Positions 7,473 through 17,273 are shown, counted from the stretch's first letter. The stretch is DNA of 64,000 bases from Sphingomonas insulae (GCF_010450875.1 NZ_CP048422.1:1457001-1521000); one strand, 5' to 3'. Notes: generated from the letters alone by a model not told the origin. Numbers and translations are program-made.

Positions 7473-9641
7473 TCAGCCTGCGCCGCCGGCCAGCGCCGCC
7501 AGCAGCAGCAGCGCGACGATATTCGTGATCTTGATCATCGGGTTGACCGCGGGCCCGGCGGTGTCCTTGTACGGATCGCCGACGGTGTCGCCGGTCACCG
7601 CGGCCTTGTGCGCCTCCGATCCCTTGCCGCCGTAATTGCCGTCCTCGATATATTTCTTGGCATTGTCCCAGGCGCCGCCGCCGCTGGTCATCGAGATGGC
7701 GACGAACAGGCCGGAGACGATGACGCCGAGCAGCATCGCGCCGAGCGATGCGAAGCCCTGCGCCTGGCCGGCGACCGCGGTAATGATGAAGTAGAGTGCG
7801 ATCGGGCTCGCCACCGGGAGGAGGCTGGGGACGATCATCTCCTTGATCGCGGCGCGGGTGACGAGGTCGACGGTGCGGCCGTAATTGGGGCGGCTGGTGC
7901 CTGCCATGATGCCCGGATTGTCGCGGAACTGGCCACGCACCTCTTCGACCACCGCGCCCGCCGCGCGACCGACCGCGGTCATGCCGAACGCACCGAAAAG
8001 GTAGGGGAGCAGCGCGCCGAGCAGGAGGCCGACGATGACGTACGGGTTGCTGAGGCTGAAATCGACGGTGACGTCGGGGAAGTAGGTTTGCAGGTCGGTG
8101 GTGTAGGCGCCGAACAGCACGAGGGCGGCGAGGCCGGCGGAGCCGATCGCATAGCCCTTGGTCACCGCCTTCGTCGTATTGCCGACCGCGTCGAGCGCGT
8201 CGGTACGCTGGCGCACGTCGTCGGGCAGGCCGGCCATTTCGGCGATGCCGCCCGCATTGTCGGTGACGGGACCATAGGCGTCCAACGCCACCACCATGCC
8301 GGCGAGCGCGAGCATCGCGGTGGCGGCGAAGGCGATGCCGATGATGCCGGCGAGCTGATAGGTCGCGATGACCGCGACGACGATGACGAGCGTCGGCAGC
8401 GCGGTGGATTCGAGGCTGATCGCAAGGCCCTGGATGACGTTGGTGCCGTGGCCGGTCTGGCTGGCGGCGGCGATCGACTTGACCGGGCGATAGTTGGTGC
8501 CGGTGTAATATTCGGTGATCCAGACGATCAGGCCGGTGACCGCGAGGCCGATGACCATGCACCAGAACAGGTCCAGCCCCGTGAAGCTGGGGATCGCCCC
8601 CGCGGCGGCGGCGGGGCGATCGAAGCCGGTGGTCAGGTCGTCCGACACCGCATCGAGGAAGCCGGCGCTGCCGATCGTGCGATGGAGGTCGCCGAGCACA
8701 TATTGCGTGGCGAAGTAGATCGCCGGGATCGACAGGAGGGCGGAGGTCCAGAACCCCTTGTACAGCGCGCCCATGATCGTCCCCTTGCCGAGGCGGACCA
8801 TATAGGTGCCGATGATCGAGGTGATGATGCACACGCCCCCGACGAGCAGCGGCAGCGTCATCAGCCGCATCAGTTCGGCGGCGTCGGCGCGGATCAGCAG
8901 CGCGATCGAGATCATCGTGACGCCGAGCGTCACGACATAGGTTTCGAACAGGTCGGCGGCCATGCCGGCGCAATCGCCGACGTTGTCGCCGACGTTGTCG
9001 GCGATGACCGCGGGGTTGCGGGGATCGTCCTCGGGAATGCCCGCCTCGACCTTGCCGACGAGGTCGGCGCCGACGTCGGCCGCCTTGGTGAAGATGCCGC
9101 CGCCGAGACGCGCGAAGATCGAGATGAGCGAGGCGCCGAAGGCGAGCGCGGTCAGCGCCTCGACGATGATGCGGTCGTTCGGCGCATGGCCGGCGGGGCC
9201 GGTCAGATACCAGAAGAAGGTGCTGATCGCGAGCAGGCCGAGGCCGGCGACGAGCATGCCGGTGACCGCGCCGGACCGGAACGCCATCGTCAGCCCGCCC
9301 TGCAACGAGGTGCGCGCGGCTTCGGCGGTGCGGACGTTGGCGCGTACCGAGATGTTCATCCCGACATAGCCGGCGACGCCCGACAGGACCGCGCCGATGA
9401 CGAAGCCGATCGTCGAGATGGCGCCGAGCGCGAAGAACAGGATGACCGCGACGATGACGCCGACGATTCCGATGGTGGTGTATTGACGGCCGAGATAGGC
9501 CTTGGCGCCTTCCTGAATGGCGGCGGCGATATCCTGCATTCTTGCGTCCCCGGGCGAGGCCCGGAGCACCTGTTGGCTGGTGACGAAGCCATAGACCACG
9601 GCGAGGACGCCGCAGAGGATGGCGATGGTGACCGTGGTCAT
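7473..9641 (-). CDS. hppA: Membrane H+-translocating pyrophosphatase, K+-insensitive type
   Basis: This 722-residue integral membrane enzyme hydrolyses pyrophosphate and pumps protons across the inner membrane. It is almost entirely transmembrane helices. The catalytic signature [19 protein letters not shown] is present, with [19 protein letters not shown] after it and a second acidic cluster near the C-terminus ([18 protein letters not shown]). The subtype can be read from [10 protein letters not shown]: Lys after GNTT is the mark of K+-independent H+-pumps, whereas K+-dependent ones have Ala. The ATG at 9641 gives the standard N-terminus. It follows nusB and thiL in the same direction but 221 bp after thiL, so it may have its own promoter. 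Confidence 0.97.
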   Translation of the reverse strand: MTTVTIAILCGVLAVVYGFVTSQQVLRASPGDARMQDIAAAIQEGAKAYLGRQYTTIGIVGVIVAVILFFALGAISTIGFVIGAVLSGVAGYVGMNISVRANVRTAEAARTSLQGGLTMAFRSGAVTGMLVAGLGLLAISTFFWYLTGPAGHAPNDRIIVEALTALAFGASLISIFARLGGGIFTKAADVGADLVGKVEAGIPEDDPRNPAVIADNVGDNVGDCAGMAADLFETYVVTLGVTMISIALLIRADAAELMRLMTLPLLVGGVCIITSIIGTYMVRLGKGTIMGALYKGFWTSALLSIPAIYFATQYVLGDLHRTIGSAGFLDAVSDDLTTGFDRPAAAAGAIPSFTGLDLFWCMVIGLAVTGLIVWITEYYTGTNYRPVKSIAAASQTGHGTNVIQGLAISLESTALPTLVIVVAVIATYQLAGIIGIAFAATAMLALAGMVVALDAYGPVTDNAGGIAEMAGLPDDVRQRTDALDAVGNTTKAVTKGYAIGSAGLAALVLFGAYTTDLQTYFPDVTVDFSLSNPYVIVGLLLGALLPYLFGAFGMTAVGRAAGAVVEEVRGQFRDNPGIMAGTSRPNYGRTVDLVTRAAIKEMIVPSLLPVASPIALYFIITAVAGQAQGFASLGAMLLGVIVSGLFVAISMTSGGGAWDNAKKYIEDGNYGGKGSEAHKAAVTGDTVGDPYKDTAGPAVNPMIKITNIVALLLLAALAGGAG

Positions 9642-9862
9642 TCAGCGCTTCCTTCTCCTGTTGACGTCGCGGACCGATGTGCCCCGGTGCCACGCGCTTG
9701 GGGGAGGCTATGGCGCGCGCGCGGGGAGCGCAAGCGATTGTGGACATGGCCGGATCGGCGGGGCGTCGGCGGGAGGTGGGCAGGGGCCATGCGGAAGAGG
9801 GCGTACGGCGGGACGTGCCGGGCGCCTGTGCGGGCATACCGGCTGCCGTGCGGGACGCGGGC

Positions 9863-10768
9863 CTAGGCCAGGTGTTCGAATCCCAGTCGTTCGGGGAGCG
9901 GCAGCGATGCGTCGCCGTCGAACAGCCTGAGGCCGGTGCCGCGGGCGAAACGGCCGAGGTGGGTGGAGGCGACGGGGGGAACGGTGTTGGCGGGCATCGC
10001 GAACAGCAGTTCGTAATCGTCGCCGGCGCTCGCCGCGTCCAGCCGCGCGGCGCGATCGTCGCCCGCGTGGGCACGATAGTCTGCGGAGAGCGGCACGGCG
10101 GCGAGATCGACGATCACCGCAAGGCCGCTCGCCGCGCCCATCCGCGCCGCATCGATGAGCAGGCCGTCGCTGACGTCCATCATCGCATGCGCGATCCGCG
10201 AAAGCACGCGCCCCTCCGCCAGGCGCGGAATCGGGCGGCGATAGCGTTGCGCGAGCGCGGCGGGACCATCGGCGCCGCGGGCGATGGCGAGACCCGCACC
10301 GGCATCGCCGATCGTGCCGGTGACCCAGAGCGCGTCGTTCTCGCCCGCACCGCCGCGGGGCGGGGCAGGGGTGTCACAGCCGAAGGCGGTGACGGTGATG
10401 ATGCGCGGCGCGCCGGCGGGCAGGGTGACGGTGTCGCCGCCGAGCAGCGCGGTGCCGCAGGCGGCCAGCACCTCGCCCAGCCCGACGAGGAACGCGCGGT
10501 CCCAGTCGTCGTCGCGGAGCGGGTAGTTCAGCAGGATGCCGTCGGGCTTTGCGCCCTTGCCCGCGATGTCGGACAGGTTGGTGGCGACGACCTTCCACGC
10601 GACGTCGCCGGGGGTATCGGTGGCGAGGAAATGGACGCCCTCGACCAGCGTGTCGGTGGTGACGACCAGCGGCGCGTGGAACAGCCGCGCCGCATCGTCG
10701 CGCAGGCCGCGTGCGGCCGGATGCAGCGGCAGGCGGCGCAGGGCGGCGAGGAAGTCGCCTTCGGTCAT
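9863..10768 (-). CDS. thiL: Thiamine-monophosphate kinase
   Basis: ThiL phosphorylates thiamine monophosphate with ATP to give thiamine diphosphate, the active cofactor. The 301-residue protein shows the family's motifs in order: GLRDDAA near the N-terminus, TTDTLVEGVHF, then ATNLSDIAGKGAKP (nucleotide and Mg binding), LLGGDTV, and MDVSDGLLIDA in the C-terminal half. Length is normal. Its ATG is 42 bp after the nusB stop, and nusB-thiL is a common pairing in alphaproteobacteria. Confidence 0.95.
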   Translation of the reverse strand: MTEGDFLAALRRLPLHPAARGLRDDAARLFHAPLVVTTDTLVEGVHFLATDTPGDVAWKVVATNLSDIAGKGAKPDGILLNYPLRDDDWDRAFLVGLGEVLAACGTALLGGDTVTLPAGAPRIITVTAFGCDTPAPPRGGAGENDALWVTGTIGDAGAGLAIARGADGPAALAQRYRRPIPRLAEGRVLSRIAHAMMDVSDGLLIDAARMGAASGLAVIVDLAAVPLSADYRAHAGDDRAARLDAASAGDDYELLFAMPANTVPPVASTHLGRFARGTGLRLFDGDASLPLPERLGFEHLA

Positions 10769-10810
10769 CGTCGTTTCCGCTCCTTCTTCCCCCGCCGGAG
10801 GAGCAGGCCG

Positions 10811-11269
10811 TCAGGCGGCGCGCACGTCCTTGGCGATGCCGTCGAGCAGGCCGTTGACGAAGCCGGTCTCGCGGCGTTCGTAGAAGGCGTGGGCGACGTC
10901 GACATATTCGCTGATCGTCGCGCCGACCGGCACGTCGGCGCGCGCCATCAGTTCGTAGGTGCCCGCGCGCAGGATCGCCTTCATCGGCTTGTCGAGCCGG
11001 GCGAGCGTCCAGCCGGTGGCGAGCTTCTTTTCGATGGCAAGATCGATCTCGCCGGCGCGGGCGGTGGCGCCGCGGACGATGTCGTCGAAGAAATCGACGT
11101 CGGCCTCGGCATATTCGGCGTCCTCGATCGTCGCGCCCAACCGGTGGTTGTGGAATTCGTGGAGCAGGACCGGCACGGCAGTGCCCTCCATCTCGTGCTG
11201 ATACAATGCCTGGACGGCGGCGAGGCGGGCGGCGGCGCGCGCCTGGGTGCGGTTCGGGGTTCGGGACAT
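10811..11269 (-). CDS. nusB: Transcription antitermination factor NusB
   Basis: NusB binds boxA RNA with NusE (S10) and supports antitermination on rRNA operons. The 152-residue all-helical protein begins with ARAAARLAAVQALYQHEM, the family's RNA-binding first helices, and contains ILRAGTYELMARADVPVGA and TISEYVDVAHAFY, then ends FVNGLLDGIAKDVR. All of these are conserved NusB segments. It is first in the leftward nusB-thiL unit. Confidence 0.95.
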   Translation of the reverse strand: MSRTPNRTQARAAARLAAVQALYQHEMEGTAVPVLLHEFHNHRLGATIEDAEYAEADVDFFDDIVRGATARAGEIDLAIEKKLATGWTLARLDKPMKAILRAGTYELMARADVPVGATISEYVDVAHAFYERRETGFVNGLLDGIAKDVRAA

Positions 11270-11412
11270 CGGCGGGGCATGTAGTCGCGTGCGGGCGATC
11301 CGTCACCCCCAAGGCTGCGAGCGGGCGCCCGGATCACAGCGGTCCGCGCGGTGGCGGGGCGGACGAGGCCCGGCGTGACCGCAGTCGCGCCGGGCGGAAT
11401 CGCGTGAACAGG

Positions 11413-11442
11413 GCCGGCGCCCGCGCGGCGGCGGGCGCCGGC
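11413..11442 (-). terminator. Strong GC hairpin after the fasciclin gene
   Basis: A perfect 12-bp stem (GCCGGCGCCCGC / GCGGGCGCCGGC) with a 6-nt loop lies a few bases past the stop of the fasciclin gene. It lacks a T-run but is the obvious transcript end. Confidence 0.6.
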
Positions 11443-11448
11443 AAGGGA

Positions 11449-12003
11449 TCAGGGCATCAGCACGGTGTCGACGACGTGGATGACGCCGTTCGACTGCATG
11501 ACGTCCTTGATGGTGACGTGGCTGGTGCCGCCCTTGGCGTCCGTCAGCATCAGCGTCTTGCCCATCATCGATGCGGTCAGCGGCTCGCCCTGCACGGTGG
11601 TCAGCGTCGCCTTGCCGCCGCCGGCCTTGATCGCCGCGGCGATCTGCTTCGAGGTCATCGTGCCGGCGACGACGTGATAGGTGAGGATGTTGGTCAGCGT
11701 CGCCTTGTTCTCGGGCTTGACCAGCGTGTCGACGGTGCCGGCGGGCAGCTTGGCGAAGGCGGCGTTGGTCGGCGCAAAGACGGTGAACGGACCCGGACCC
11801 GACAGCGTATCGACCAGCCCGGCGGCCTTCACGGCGGCGACGAGGGTGGTGTGATCCTTCGAATTCACCGCATTTTCGACGATGGTCTTGGTCGGGTACA
11901 TGGCGGCGCCGCCGACCATCGGGTTCTTGGCGGCCGACATCGCGGGGCCGGCGGCAAGCAGGGCGACGGCAGCGATCGCGCCGCGGAACTGGAGCTTGGT
12001 CAT
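11449..12003 (-). CDS. Secreted fasciclin (FAS1)-domain protein
   Basis: The 184-residue protein has an N-terminal signal peptide (AAVALLAAGPAMSAA) and one FAS1 domain. Both FAS1 signatures are visible: the H1 motif GPFTVFAPTNAAFAKLP and the later H2-like ILTYHVVAG, ending GVIHVVDTVLMP. FAS1 domains act in adhesion or as surface or periplasmic proteins; the bacterial role is not settled. The ATG at 12003 has AAGGA 9 nt upstream. A second ATG at 12012 overlaps that RBS, so I prefer the shorter form. It stands alone, with a hairpin after it. Confidence 0.88.
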   Translation of the reverse strand: MTKLQFRGAIAAVALLAAGPAMSAAKNPMVGGAAMYPTKTIVENAVNSKDHTTLVAAVKAAGLVDTLSGPGPFTVFAPTNAAFAKLPAGTVDTLVKPENKATLTNILTYHVVAGTMTSKQIAAAIKAGGGKATLTTVQGEPLTASMMGKTLMLTDAKGGTSHVTIKDVMQSNGVIHVVDTVLMP

Positions 12004-12312
12004 CTCGTGCATCCTTCTCGTGTCGCACCCATGACAGGGTTGCTGGGCGAAGGTACGTCGGCGGAGTGCGGTTGGATGACGCGCGATCGATGCGATCGGT
12101 CAGGTCGTTGTTATGAGGTGGAATCTTTTTACGCACGGCCCTGTGGTTGGACGGATGAGACGCATTGGATTTCCGCATCATGTAAGCGCTCGGATTTCCA
12201 TCGCTCCTGATGTGATGCAAAACCTGTGAGTTTTGCATCATGATCGAGAGAACCAATGGGAAGCTGACGTTTCCATAGCTAACCTTGAAACAAGGTCACA
12301 GCAGGGGTTGAG
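12004..12312. other. Divergent promoter region between fasciclin and small membrane protein genes
   Basis: About 300 bp without a gene, AT-richer than the flanks from 12100 on. It separates two outward-reading genes and contains a perfect 11-bp inverted repeat at 12213-12240 (listed separately). Nothing else is recognisable. Confidence 0.5.
12213..12240. promoter_or_regulatory. Perfect 11-bp inverted repeat, candidate operator
   Basis: TGATGCAAAAC and GTTTTGCATCA face each other across a 6-bp spacer (CTGTGA). The element lies 73 bp before the small membrane protein gene and 210 bp before the fasciclin gene. The arms are AT-rich and no T-run follows, so it looks more like a dimeric repressor site than a terminator. 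The regulator is unknown. Confidence 0.45.
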
Positions 12313-12702
12313 ATGGTACGATCATCGATCGGTAGAGGGCTTGGGTGCCTCGCCGTCCTGCCGGCGGCTTTCATCGGATTGGCAGGACTGACGGATGGCA
12401 TTGGCCCAACCGGGTGGCGAGGTTTCGCCGAACTGTTCGGTTGGGTCGCCGTCTGTGTGGCGGCAAGCTACTGCCTCGGATTTTTACTGACGCCTCAAGG
12501 ATGGCCCAAGGCATGGCGCTACCTAACTGGCGTTTCCATAGCAGTCGCGTTGACGTTCACAGTCAATTGGCTTGGCCTCAGCGCGCCTATGGAGGCAAAG
12601 ATCGCGTTCACTTCGACCCTTCAAATAATTGGCGTGGTAGCAGCGATTGGCTGTCTCGCCTTGATTGCGTATTTTGCCAAGGACGGACGCCAAGAGCATT
12701 GA
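12313..12702 (+). CDS. Small multi-pass membrane protein, unknown function
   Basis: The 129-residue protein has four hydrophobic segments, roughly residues 10-27, 40-60, 68-88 and 100-121, separated by short loops such as TPQGWPKAWR. It ends with a basic-acidic tail (KDGRQEH). GGGGTTGAG lies just before the ATG at 12313. I recognise no family. Its sequence is slightly AT-richer than the his genes beside it. It is convergent with hisD, whose stop is 31 bp away. Confidence 0.6.
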   Translation: MVRSSIGRGLGCLAVLPAAFIGLAGLTDGIGPTGWRGFAELFGWVAVCVAASYCLGFLLTPQGWPKAWRYLTGVSIAVALTFTVNWLGLSAPMEAKIAFTSTLQIIGVVAAIGCLALIAYFAKDGRQEH

Positions 12703-12733
12703 TCTAGGCCTGATGGCGTCCTGCCGCCTAAGC

Positions 12734-14029
12734 CTATCGGTTCAGCCGTAGCCTGAGCGCCACGGATCGCGCATGCGCCGGCAGGCCCTCCGCTTCCGCC
12801 AGGGCGACGGTCGCGGGGCCGAGTTCGGCGAGCGCGGCTTCGTCCAGGCCGAGGAAGCTGGTGCGCTTCATGAAATCGAGGACCGACAGGCCGCTGGCGA
12901 AGCGGGCGCGGCGGCCGGTGGGGAGGACGTGGTTGGGGCCGGCGACGTAATCGCCGATCGCCTCGGGCGTGTGGCGGCCGAGGAAGACGCTGCCGGCGTG
13001 GCGGACGCGGTCGAACAGCGCCTGCGGATCGTCGACTGCGAGCTGGAGGTGTTCGGGGGCGAGGCGATCGATGAGCGGGCAGGCGGCATCGAGGGCGTCC
13101 ACCACGATGATCGCCCCGTTGGCGTCCCATGCGGCGCGCGCGGTGGCGGCGGTGGGGAGGATCGCCAGTTCGTCGTCGACCGCCGCCGCGACGCGGTCGG
13201 CATAGGCGGCATCGTCGGTGAACAGGATCGATTGCGTCGTCGTGTCGTGTTCGGCCTGGCTGAGGAGGTCGGCGGCGGTGGTCCGGGGATCGTTCAGGGC
13301 GTCGGCGACGACGACGATCTCGCTGGGGCCGGCAACCATGTCGATGCCGACGACGCCATAGACCTGGCGCTTCGCCTCCGCGACCCAGGCGTTGCCGGGC
13401 CCGGTGACGACGTCGACGGGCAGGATGCGGCCGGCGCCATAGGCGAGCGCGGCGATTCCCTGCGCTCCGCCGATCCGCCACACCTCGTCCACCCCGGCGA
13501 GGTGCGCGGCGGCGAGGACGAGCGGGTTGATCTGGCCATCGGGGGTAGGGGTGACCATGACGAGCCGGCCGACGCCCGCGACCTTGGCGGGGATGGCGTT
13601 CATCAGCAGCGACGACGGATAGGCCGCGCGCCCGCCGGGGACGTAGATGCCGGCGGCATCGACCGCGCTCCACCGCGCGCCGAGGCGGACGCCGACGCCG
13701 TCGGTATAGTCGCTGTCGGCGGGGCGCTGGCGTTCGTGATAGGCGCGGATGCGGGTCGCGGCGAGGTCGAGCGCGTGGCGCAGCCCCGGTTCCAGCGCAT
13801 CATAGGCGGCGGCGCAGGTCGCCGGTTCGATGCGCCAGCCGGTCTCGTTCGGGTCGTGGCGGTCGAGCTTGCGGGTAAAGGCGGCGACCGCCGCCTCGCC
13901 ATCGTCACGCACCGCGCGGATGATAGTGGCGACGTCGCGGGCGACGTCGGCGGAGGCTTCGCGGCGGCCATCGACCAAAGCGGTAAAGGCATCGACGAAG
14001 CCGGCGTCGCGGGTGTCGAGGCGGATCAT
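12734..14029 (-). CDS. hisD: Histidinol dehydrogenase
   Basis: HisD oxidises L-histidinol to L-histidine in two NAD-dependent steps, the last reactions of histidine synthesis. The 431-residue protein is full length. Visible signatures are [20 protein letters not shown], the NAD-binding region, DLLSQAEHD (zinc-binding Gln and His), and LAPEHLQL with the catalytic Glu-His pair. The C-terminus ends [10 protein letters not shown]. Its ATG overlaps the hisG stop by 4 nt, so the two are translationally coupled. Confidence 0.97.
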   Translation of the reverse strand: MIRLDTRDAGFVDAFTALVDGRREASADVARDVATIIRAVRDDGEAAVAAFTRKLDRHDPNETGWRIEPATCAAAYDALEPGLRHALDLAATRIRAYHERQRPADSDYTDGVGVRLGARWSAVDAAGIYVPGGRAAYPSSLLMNAIPAKVAGVGRLVMVTPTPDGQINPLVLAAAHLAGVDEVWRIGGAQGIAALAYGAGRILPVDVVTGPGNAWVAEAKRQVYGVVGIDMVAGPSEIVVVADALNDPRTTAADLLSQAEHDTTTQSILFTDDAAYADRVAAAVDDELAILPTAATARAAWDANGAIIVVDALDAACPLIDRLAPEHLQLAVDDPQALFDRVRHAGSVFLGRHTPEAIGDYVAGPNHVLPTGRRARFASGLSVLDFMKRTSFLGLDEAALAELGPATVALAEAEGLPAHARSVALRLRLNR

Positions 14030-14684
14030 GCCGCAGCCTCCGCCACGGCGCGGCGGAATGCCTCGACCAGCGGCACGACCTCAGCCCGTGTCTTCATCGC
14101 GGCGCGGTTGACGATCAGGCGGCTGGTGACCTCGGCGATCACCTCCACCTCGACCAGTCCGTTTTCCTTCAGCGTGCGGCCCGAGGAGACGAGGTCGACG
14201 ATGCGCGGGGCGAGACCCAGCGTCGGCGCCAGTTCCATCGCGCCGTTCAGCTTGACGCATTCCGCCTGGACGCCGCGCGCGGCAAAATGGGCGGCGGTGA
14301 TATGCGGGTATTTGGTGGCGACGCGTACATGGCTCCAGCCGCGCGGATCGTCGCTGGCCGCCATCTCGACCGGCTCGGCGACCGAGATGCGGCAATGGCC
14401 GATGCCGAGGTCGACGGGCGCGTAGAGTTCCGAATAATCGAATTCCGCCAGCACGTCGGACCCGACGATGCCGAGCTGCGCCGCACCGTGCGCGACGAAG
14501 GTCGCGACGTCGAAGGCGCGGACCCGGATCAGCTCGATATGCGGCACGTCGGTGGCGAAGCGCAGCGCGCGGCTGTCGGGATCGCCGAACGCCGCCTCCG
14601 GATGCACGCCGGCGCGGGCGAGCAGGGGAGGGCCTCGGCGAGGATGCGGCCTTTCGGCACGGCGATGACTAAAGGAGCTGGCAC
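14026..14684 (-). CDS. hisG: ATP phosphoribosyltransferase HisG, frameshifted as assembled
   Basis: HisG joins ATP and PRPP, the first step of histidine synthesis. The true start appears to be the GTG at 14684, because the first 20 codons read [19 protein letters not shown], the textbook HisG N-terminus. The frame then breaks at a run of four C on the coding strand (14625-14628). One extra C would continue into [15 protein letters not shown] and the rest of HisG ([45 protein letters not shown]). As given, only the part from 14607 is open in that frame. This is the short HisG form that elsewhere partners with HisZ; no hisZ is visible here. It overlaps hisD by 4 nt. The break is more likely an assembly error than loss of an essential gene. 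Confidence 0.85.
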
Positions 14685-14742
14685 GCGCCGGGCTTTACTG
14701 ACGGGGCAGGGTGGGCGCAACACACGCACCGAGGAGATGCAC

Positions 14743-15834
14743 ATGGGCAGCGAAGCGGAGAACCGGGCGGCGTTCGAGGTACAGGCGGGCTATTGCGCGG
14801 CGATGGCGGCGCCGATCACCGCGCGGATCTGCACCACGCTGGGACAGACGCTCGACCGCGACAGCGCGACCGGGCGGCGGGTGCTGGACTGGCCGGGCGA
14901 ACCGGTGGCGGATGCGGTCGTGCTGCGGCTGGTCGGCGGGCTGCACGCGCTGCACCGTGCGGGCGCGGATGCGGCGCTGTCGCGCGTGTTCGGGGGCGAT
15001 GCCCGCGATGTCGCGGGCGCGCTGCGCGATGTGCTGGTGCGGCACGATGCGGCGTTGCTGCCGTGGCTGGACGGGCCGCCGCAGAACAACGAGGCGGCGC
15101 GTTCGGCGGGGCTGATGACCGGGCTGTTGCACCTCGCGCTTCGTTATGGTCCGCGGATCGAGGTGCTGGAGATCGGATCGAGTGCGGGGCTGAACCTGAT
15201 GATCGGGCGCTACCGGTTCGATCTGGGCGGTGTCGGGGTGGGGCCGGCGGATGCCGCGGTGCGGATCGTACCCGAATGGCGGGGGCCGCCGCCGCCGGTC
15301 GCCGCGGTGGAGGTGGTGGGCGCGCGCGGTGTCGATATCGCGCCCGTCGACGTCGCCGACCCCGCGCAGGCGGCACGGCTGGCGGCCTATGTCTGGGTCG
15401 ACGCGCAGGAACGGCTCGCGCGGCTGACGGCGGCGATTGGCGAGGTGCGCAGGCATGGCGTCGACCTGGTGCAGGGGGATGCGGCGGACTGGATCGAGGC
15501 GCGGCTGGCGGAACCGCAGGCGCCGGGCGTTACCCGCGTATTGATGCATTCGGTGGTGTGGCAATATCTGCCCGCCGGGGGCCGGGCGCGGATCGTCGCG
15601 GCGATGGCGGCGGCGGGCGCGCGCGCGAGCGCGGAGCGGCCGCTCGGCTGGGTGATGATGGAGCCGAACCGCGACCTGCACCGGCACGAGGTGCGGGTGC
15701 GCGGCTGGCCGGGCGATACGCCGATGGAGCTGGTGGCGCTGACCCATGCCCATGGTGCGTGGGTCGAGGGCCTGCCGGCACCCTATGAGACGCGCGACTA
15801 CGTGATGCGTCGCGGGGCGTACGAACGCGATTGA
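14743..15834 (+). CDS. DUF2332 family protein (putative SAM-fold methyltransferase-like)
   Basis: The 363-residue protein matches the DUF2332 family, whose members have a Rossmann-like core resembling methyltransferases but no assigned reaction. Segments seen: an N-terminal helical part, PQNNEAARSAGLMTGLLHLA, then IEVLEIGSSAGLNLMIGRY (the glycine-rich loop), and the late VTRVLMHSVVWQYLP. The ATG at 14743 has GAGGAG 6 nt upstream; the earlier ATG at 14737 overlaps that site. It is divergent from hisG and followed by a tandem repeat array. Confidence 0.82.
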   Translation: MGSEAENRAAFEVQAGYCAAMAAPITARICTTLGQTLDRDSATGRRVLDWPGEPVADAVVLRLVGGLHALHRAGADAALSRVFGGDARDVAGALRDVLVRHDAALLPWLDGPPQNNEAARSAGLMTGLLHLALRYGPRIEVLEIGSSAGLNLMIGRYRFDLGGVGVGPADAAVRIVPEWRGPPPPVAAVEVVGARGVDIAPVDVADPAQAARLAAYVWVDAQERLARLTAAIGEVRRHGVDLVQGDAADWIEARLAEPQAPGVTRVLMHSVVWQYLPAGGRARIVAAMAAAGARASAERPLGWVMMEPNRDLHRHEVRVRGWPGDTPMELVALTHAHGAWVEGLPAPYETRDYVMRRGAYERD

Positions 15835-15850
15835 GCCGATCGCGCGCATG

Positions 15851-16004
15851 ACGCGTTGTCGCGGGCCTGGGCAAAGGGGGCCGCGTCGTCGCGGGCTCGG
15901 GCAAAGGGGGCCGTGTCCTCGCGGGCTCGGGCAAAGGGGGCCGCGTCCTCGCGGGCTGGGGCAAAGGGGGCCGCTTCCTCGCGGCCCTGGGGGGCAAAGG
16001 GGGC
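15851..16004 (+). repeat. 30-bp tandem repeat, about five copies
   Basis: Four full 30-bp units begin at 15861, 15891, 15921 and 15951, each of the form GCGGGCTCGGGCAAAGGGGG plus CCGCGTCCTC, with a few base differences. A diverged fifth copy (15981-16004) runs into the next start codon. The unit ends in the same phase at 15851-15860, so the array begins there. Each unit carries CAAAGGGGG, and the last one serves as the ribosome binding site of the gene at 16005. Unit length is a multiple of three, but no convincing protein spans it. Confidence 0.9.
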
Positions 16005-17273
16005 ATGATGACGGGCGGGTATCTGGCGGGACGTGGCGCCTATCTGTTGCAGCAGCTGACCCGTCGCATCTGGTTGCGCGCCTCGCTGTTCAGCATCGCT
16101 GGCGTGCTGACCGCGTTGCTGGCGGCCCGGCTGGCGCCGTTCATTCCCGACGAGCTGAGCCTGACCGTGGGCGGCAAGGCGGTCGACAATATCCTGACCA
16201 TCCTGGCGTCGAGCATGCTGGCGGTGACGACGTTCGCCCTGTCGGCGGCGGTGACCGCTTATGGTGCGGCGACCAGCACGGTGACGCCGCGCGCGACGCA
16301 ATTGCTGATCGAGGACCGGTTCACGCAGAACGCGCTGTCGACGTTCGTCGGCACGTTCCTGTTCAGCATCGTCGGCATCATCGCGCTGACCACCGGATTT
16401 TACGGTGCGAAGGGGCGGGTGGTGCTGTTCTTCGCGACGATCGCGATCGTCGGGGTCATCGCGATCACGCTGCTGCGCTGGATCCAGCACCTGTCGACCT
16501 TCGGCCGGGTGCAGGACACGATCGAGCGGGTCGAACGGGCGGCGATGGCGTCGATGATCGCCTGGGCGGAGGCGCCGTGCCTGGGCGGCGCGACGGCGGT
16601 CGACGTGCCGGCCGATGCGCGGCCGGTGTTCACGGACCGGACGGGCTATATCGCGCATATCGACATGGGCGCGCTGTGCCGGGTCGCGACGCGCGACGGC
16701 CTGATCGTGCATGTCGCGACGTTGCCGGGGACATTCGTCCATCCCGGCCGCGCGGTGGCCATGGTCGAGGGAGCGTGCGACGATCGGGCCTTGGCGGCGG
16801 TGGCGGCGGCGTTCGCGATCATGCCGGACCGCGATTTCGACCAGGACCCGCGCTTCGGCCTGATCGTGCTGTCGGAAATCGCGGCGCGCGCGCTGTCGCC
16901 CGCGGTCAACGATCCCGGCACCGCCATCCGCGTCATCGGCGCCGCCCATCGCGTGCTGGCGGCGCTGGCCGATACGCCCGCCAACGGCGAGCGGCGGTTC
17001 GCGCGGGTGCATGTGCCGGACCTCGACATCGACGACCTGTTCATCGACGTGTTCCGCCCGATCGCGCGCGACGGGTCGGGGGTGGTGGAGGTGCAATTGC
17101 GCCTGCAGGCGACGCTGACGGCGCTGGCCGGGCAGGCGCCGGACCGGTTCGGCGCGGCGGCGCGGGCGGCGTCGCGATCGGCGATGGTGCGGGCCGAGGC
17201 GGCGCTGGACGCGGCGGACATGGCCGCCTTGCGCAGCGGCGATGGCGAGCGGGCACAGCGCCGGTCGGGTTAG
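16005..17273 (+). CDS. DUF2254 family membrane protein
   Basis: The 422-residue protein has an N-terminal membrane part with segments near residues 25-45, 65-90, 110-135 and 140-160, then a soluble C-terminal domain. The sequence between helices (SSMLAVTTFALSAAVTAYG, STVTPRATQLLIED) and DFDQDPRFGLIVLSEIAARA with LSPAVNDPGTA is characteristic of DUF2254. The function is not known. Two ATGs (16005, 16008) are possible. The AAAGGGGG just upstream belongs to the last copy of the 30-bp repeat. Confidence 0.85.
   Translation: MMTGGYLAGRGAYLLQQLTRRIWLRASLFSIAGVLTALLAARLAPFIPDELSLTVGGKAVDNILTILASSMLAVTTFALSAAVTAYGAATSTVTPRATQLLIEDRFTQNALSTFVGTFLFSIVGIIALTTGFYGAKGRVVLFFATIAIVGVIAITLLRWIQHLSTFGRVQDTIERVERAAMASMIAWAEAPCLGGATAVDVPADARPVFTDRTGYIAHIDMGALCRVATRDGLIVHVATLPGTFVHPGRAVAMVEGACDDRALAAVAAAFAIMPDRDFDQDPRFGLIVLSEIAARALSPAVNDPGTAIRVIGAAHRVLAALADTPANGERRFARVHVPDLDIDDLFIDVFRPIARDGSGVVEVQLRLQATLTALAGQAPDRFGAAARAASRSAMVRAEAALDAADMAALRSGDGERAQRRSG

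Noticed and set aside
7608-9866. Long plus-strand frame opposite hppA
   Set aside because: Rich in Asp, Glu, Arg and Gly in a pattern that mirrors the codons of the pump; no signature, no ribosome binding site.
15851-16004. The 30-bp array as a possible CRISPR
   Set aside because: The units are directly adjacent with no unique spacers, and no cas genes are present.
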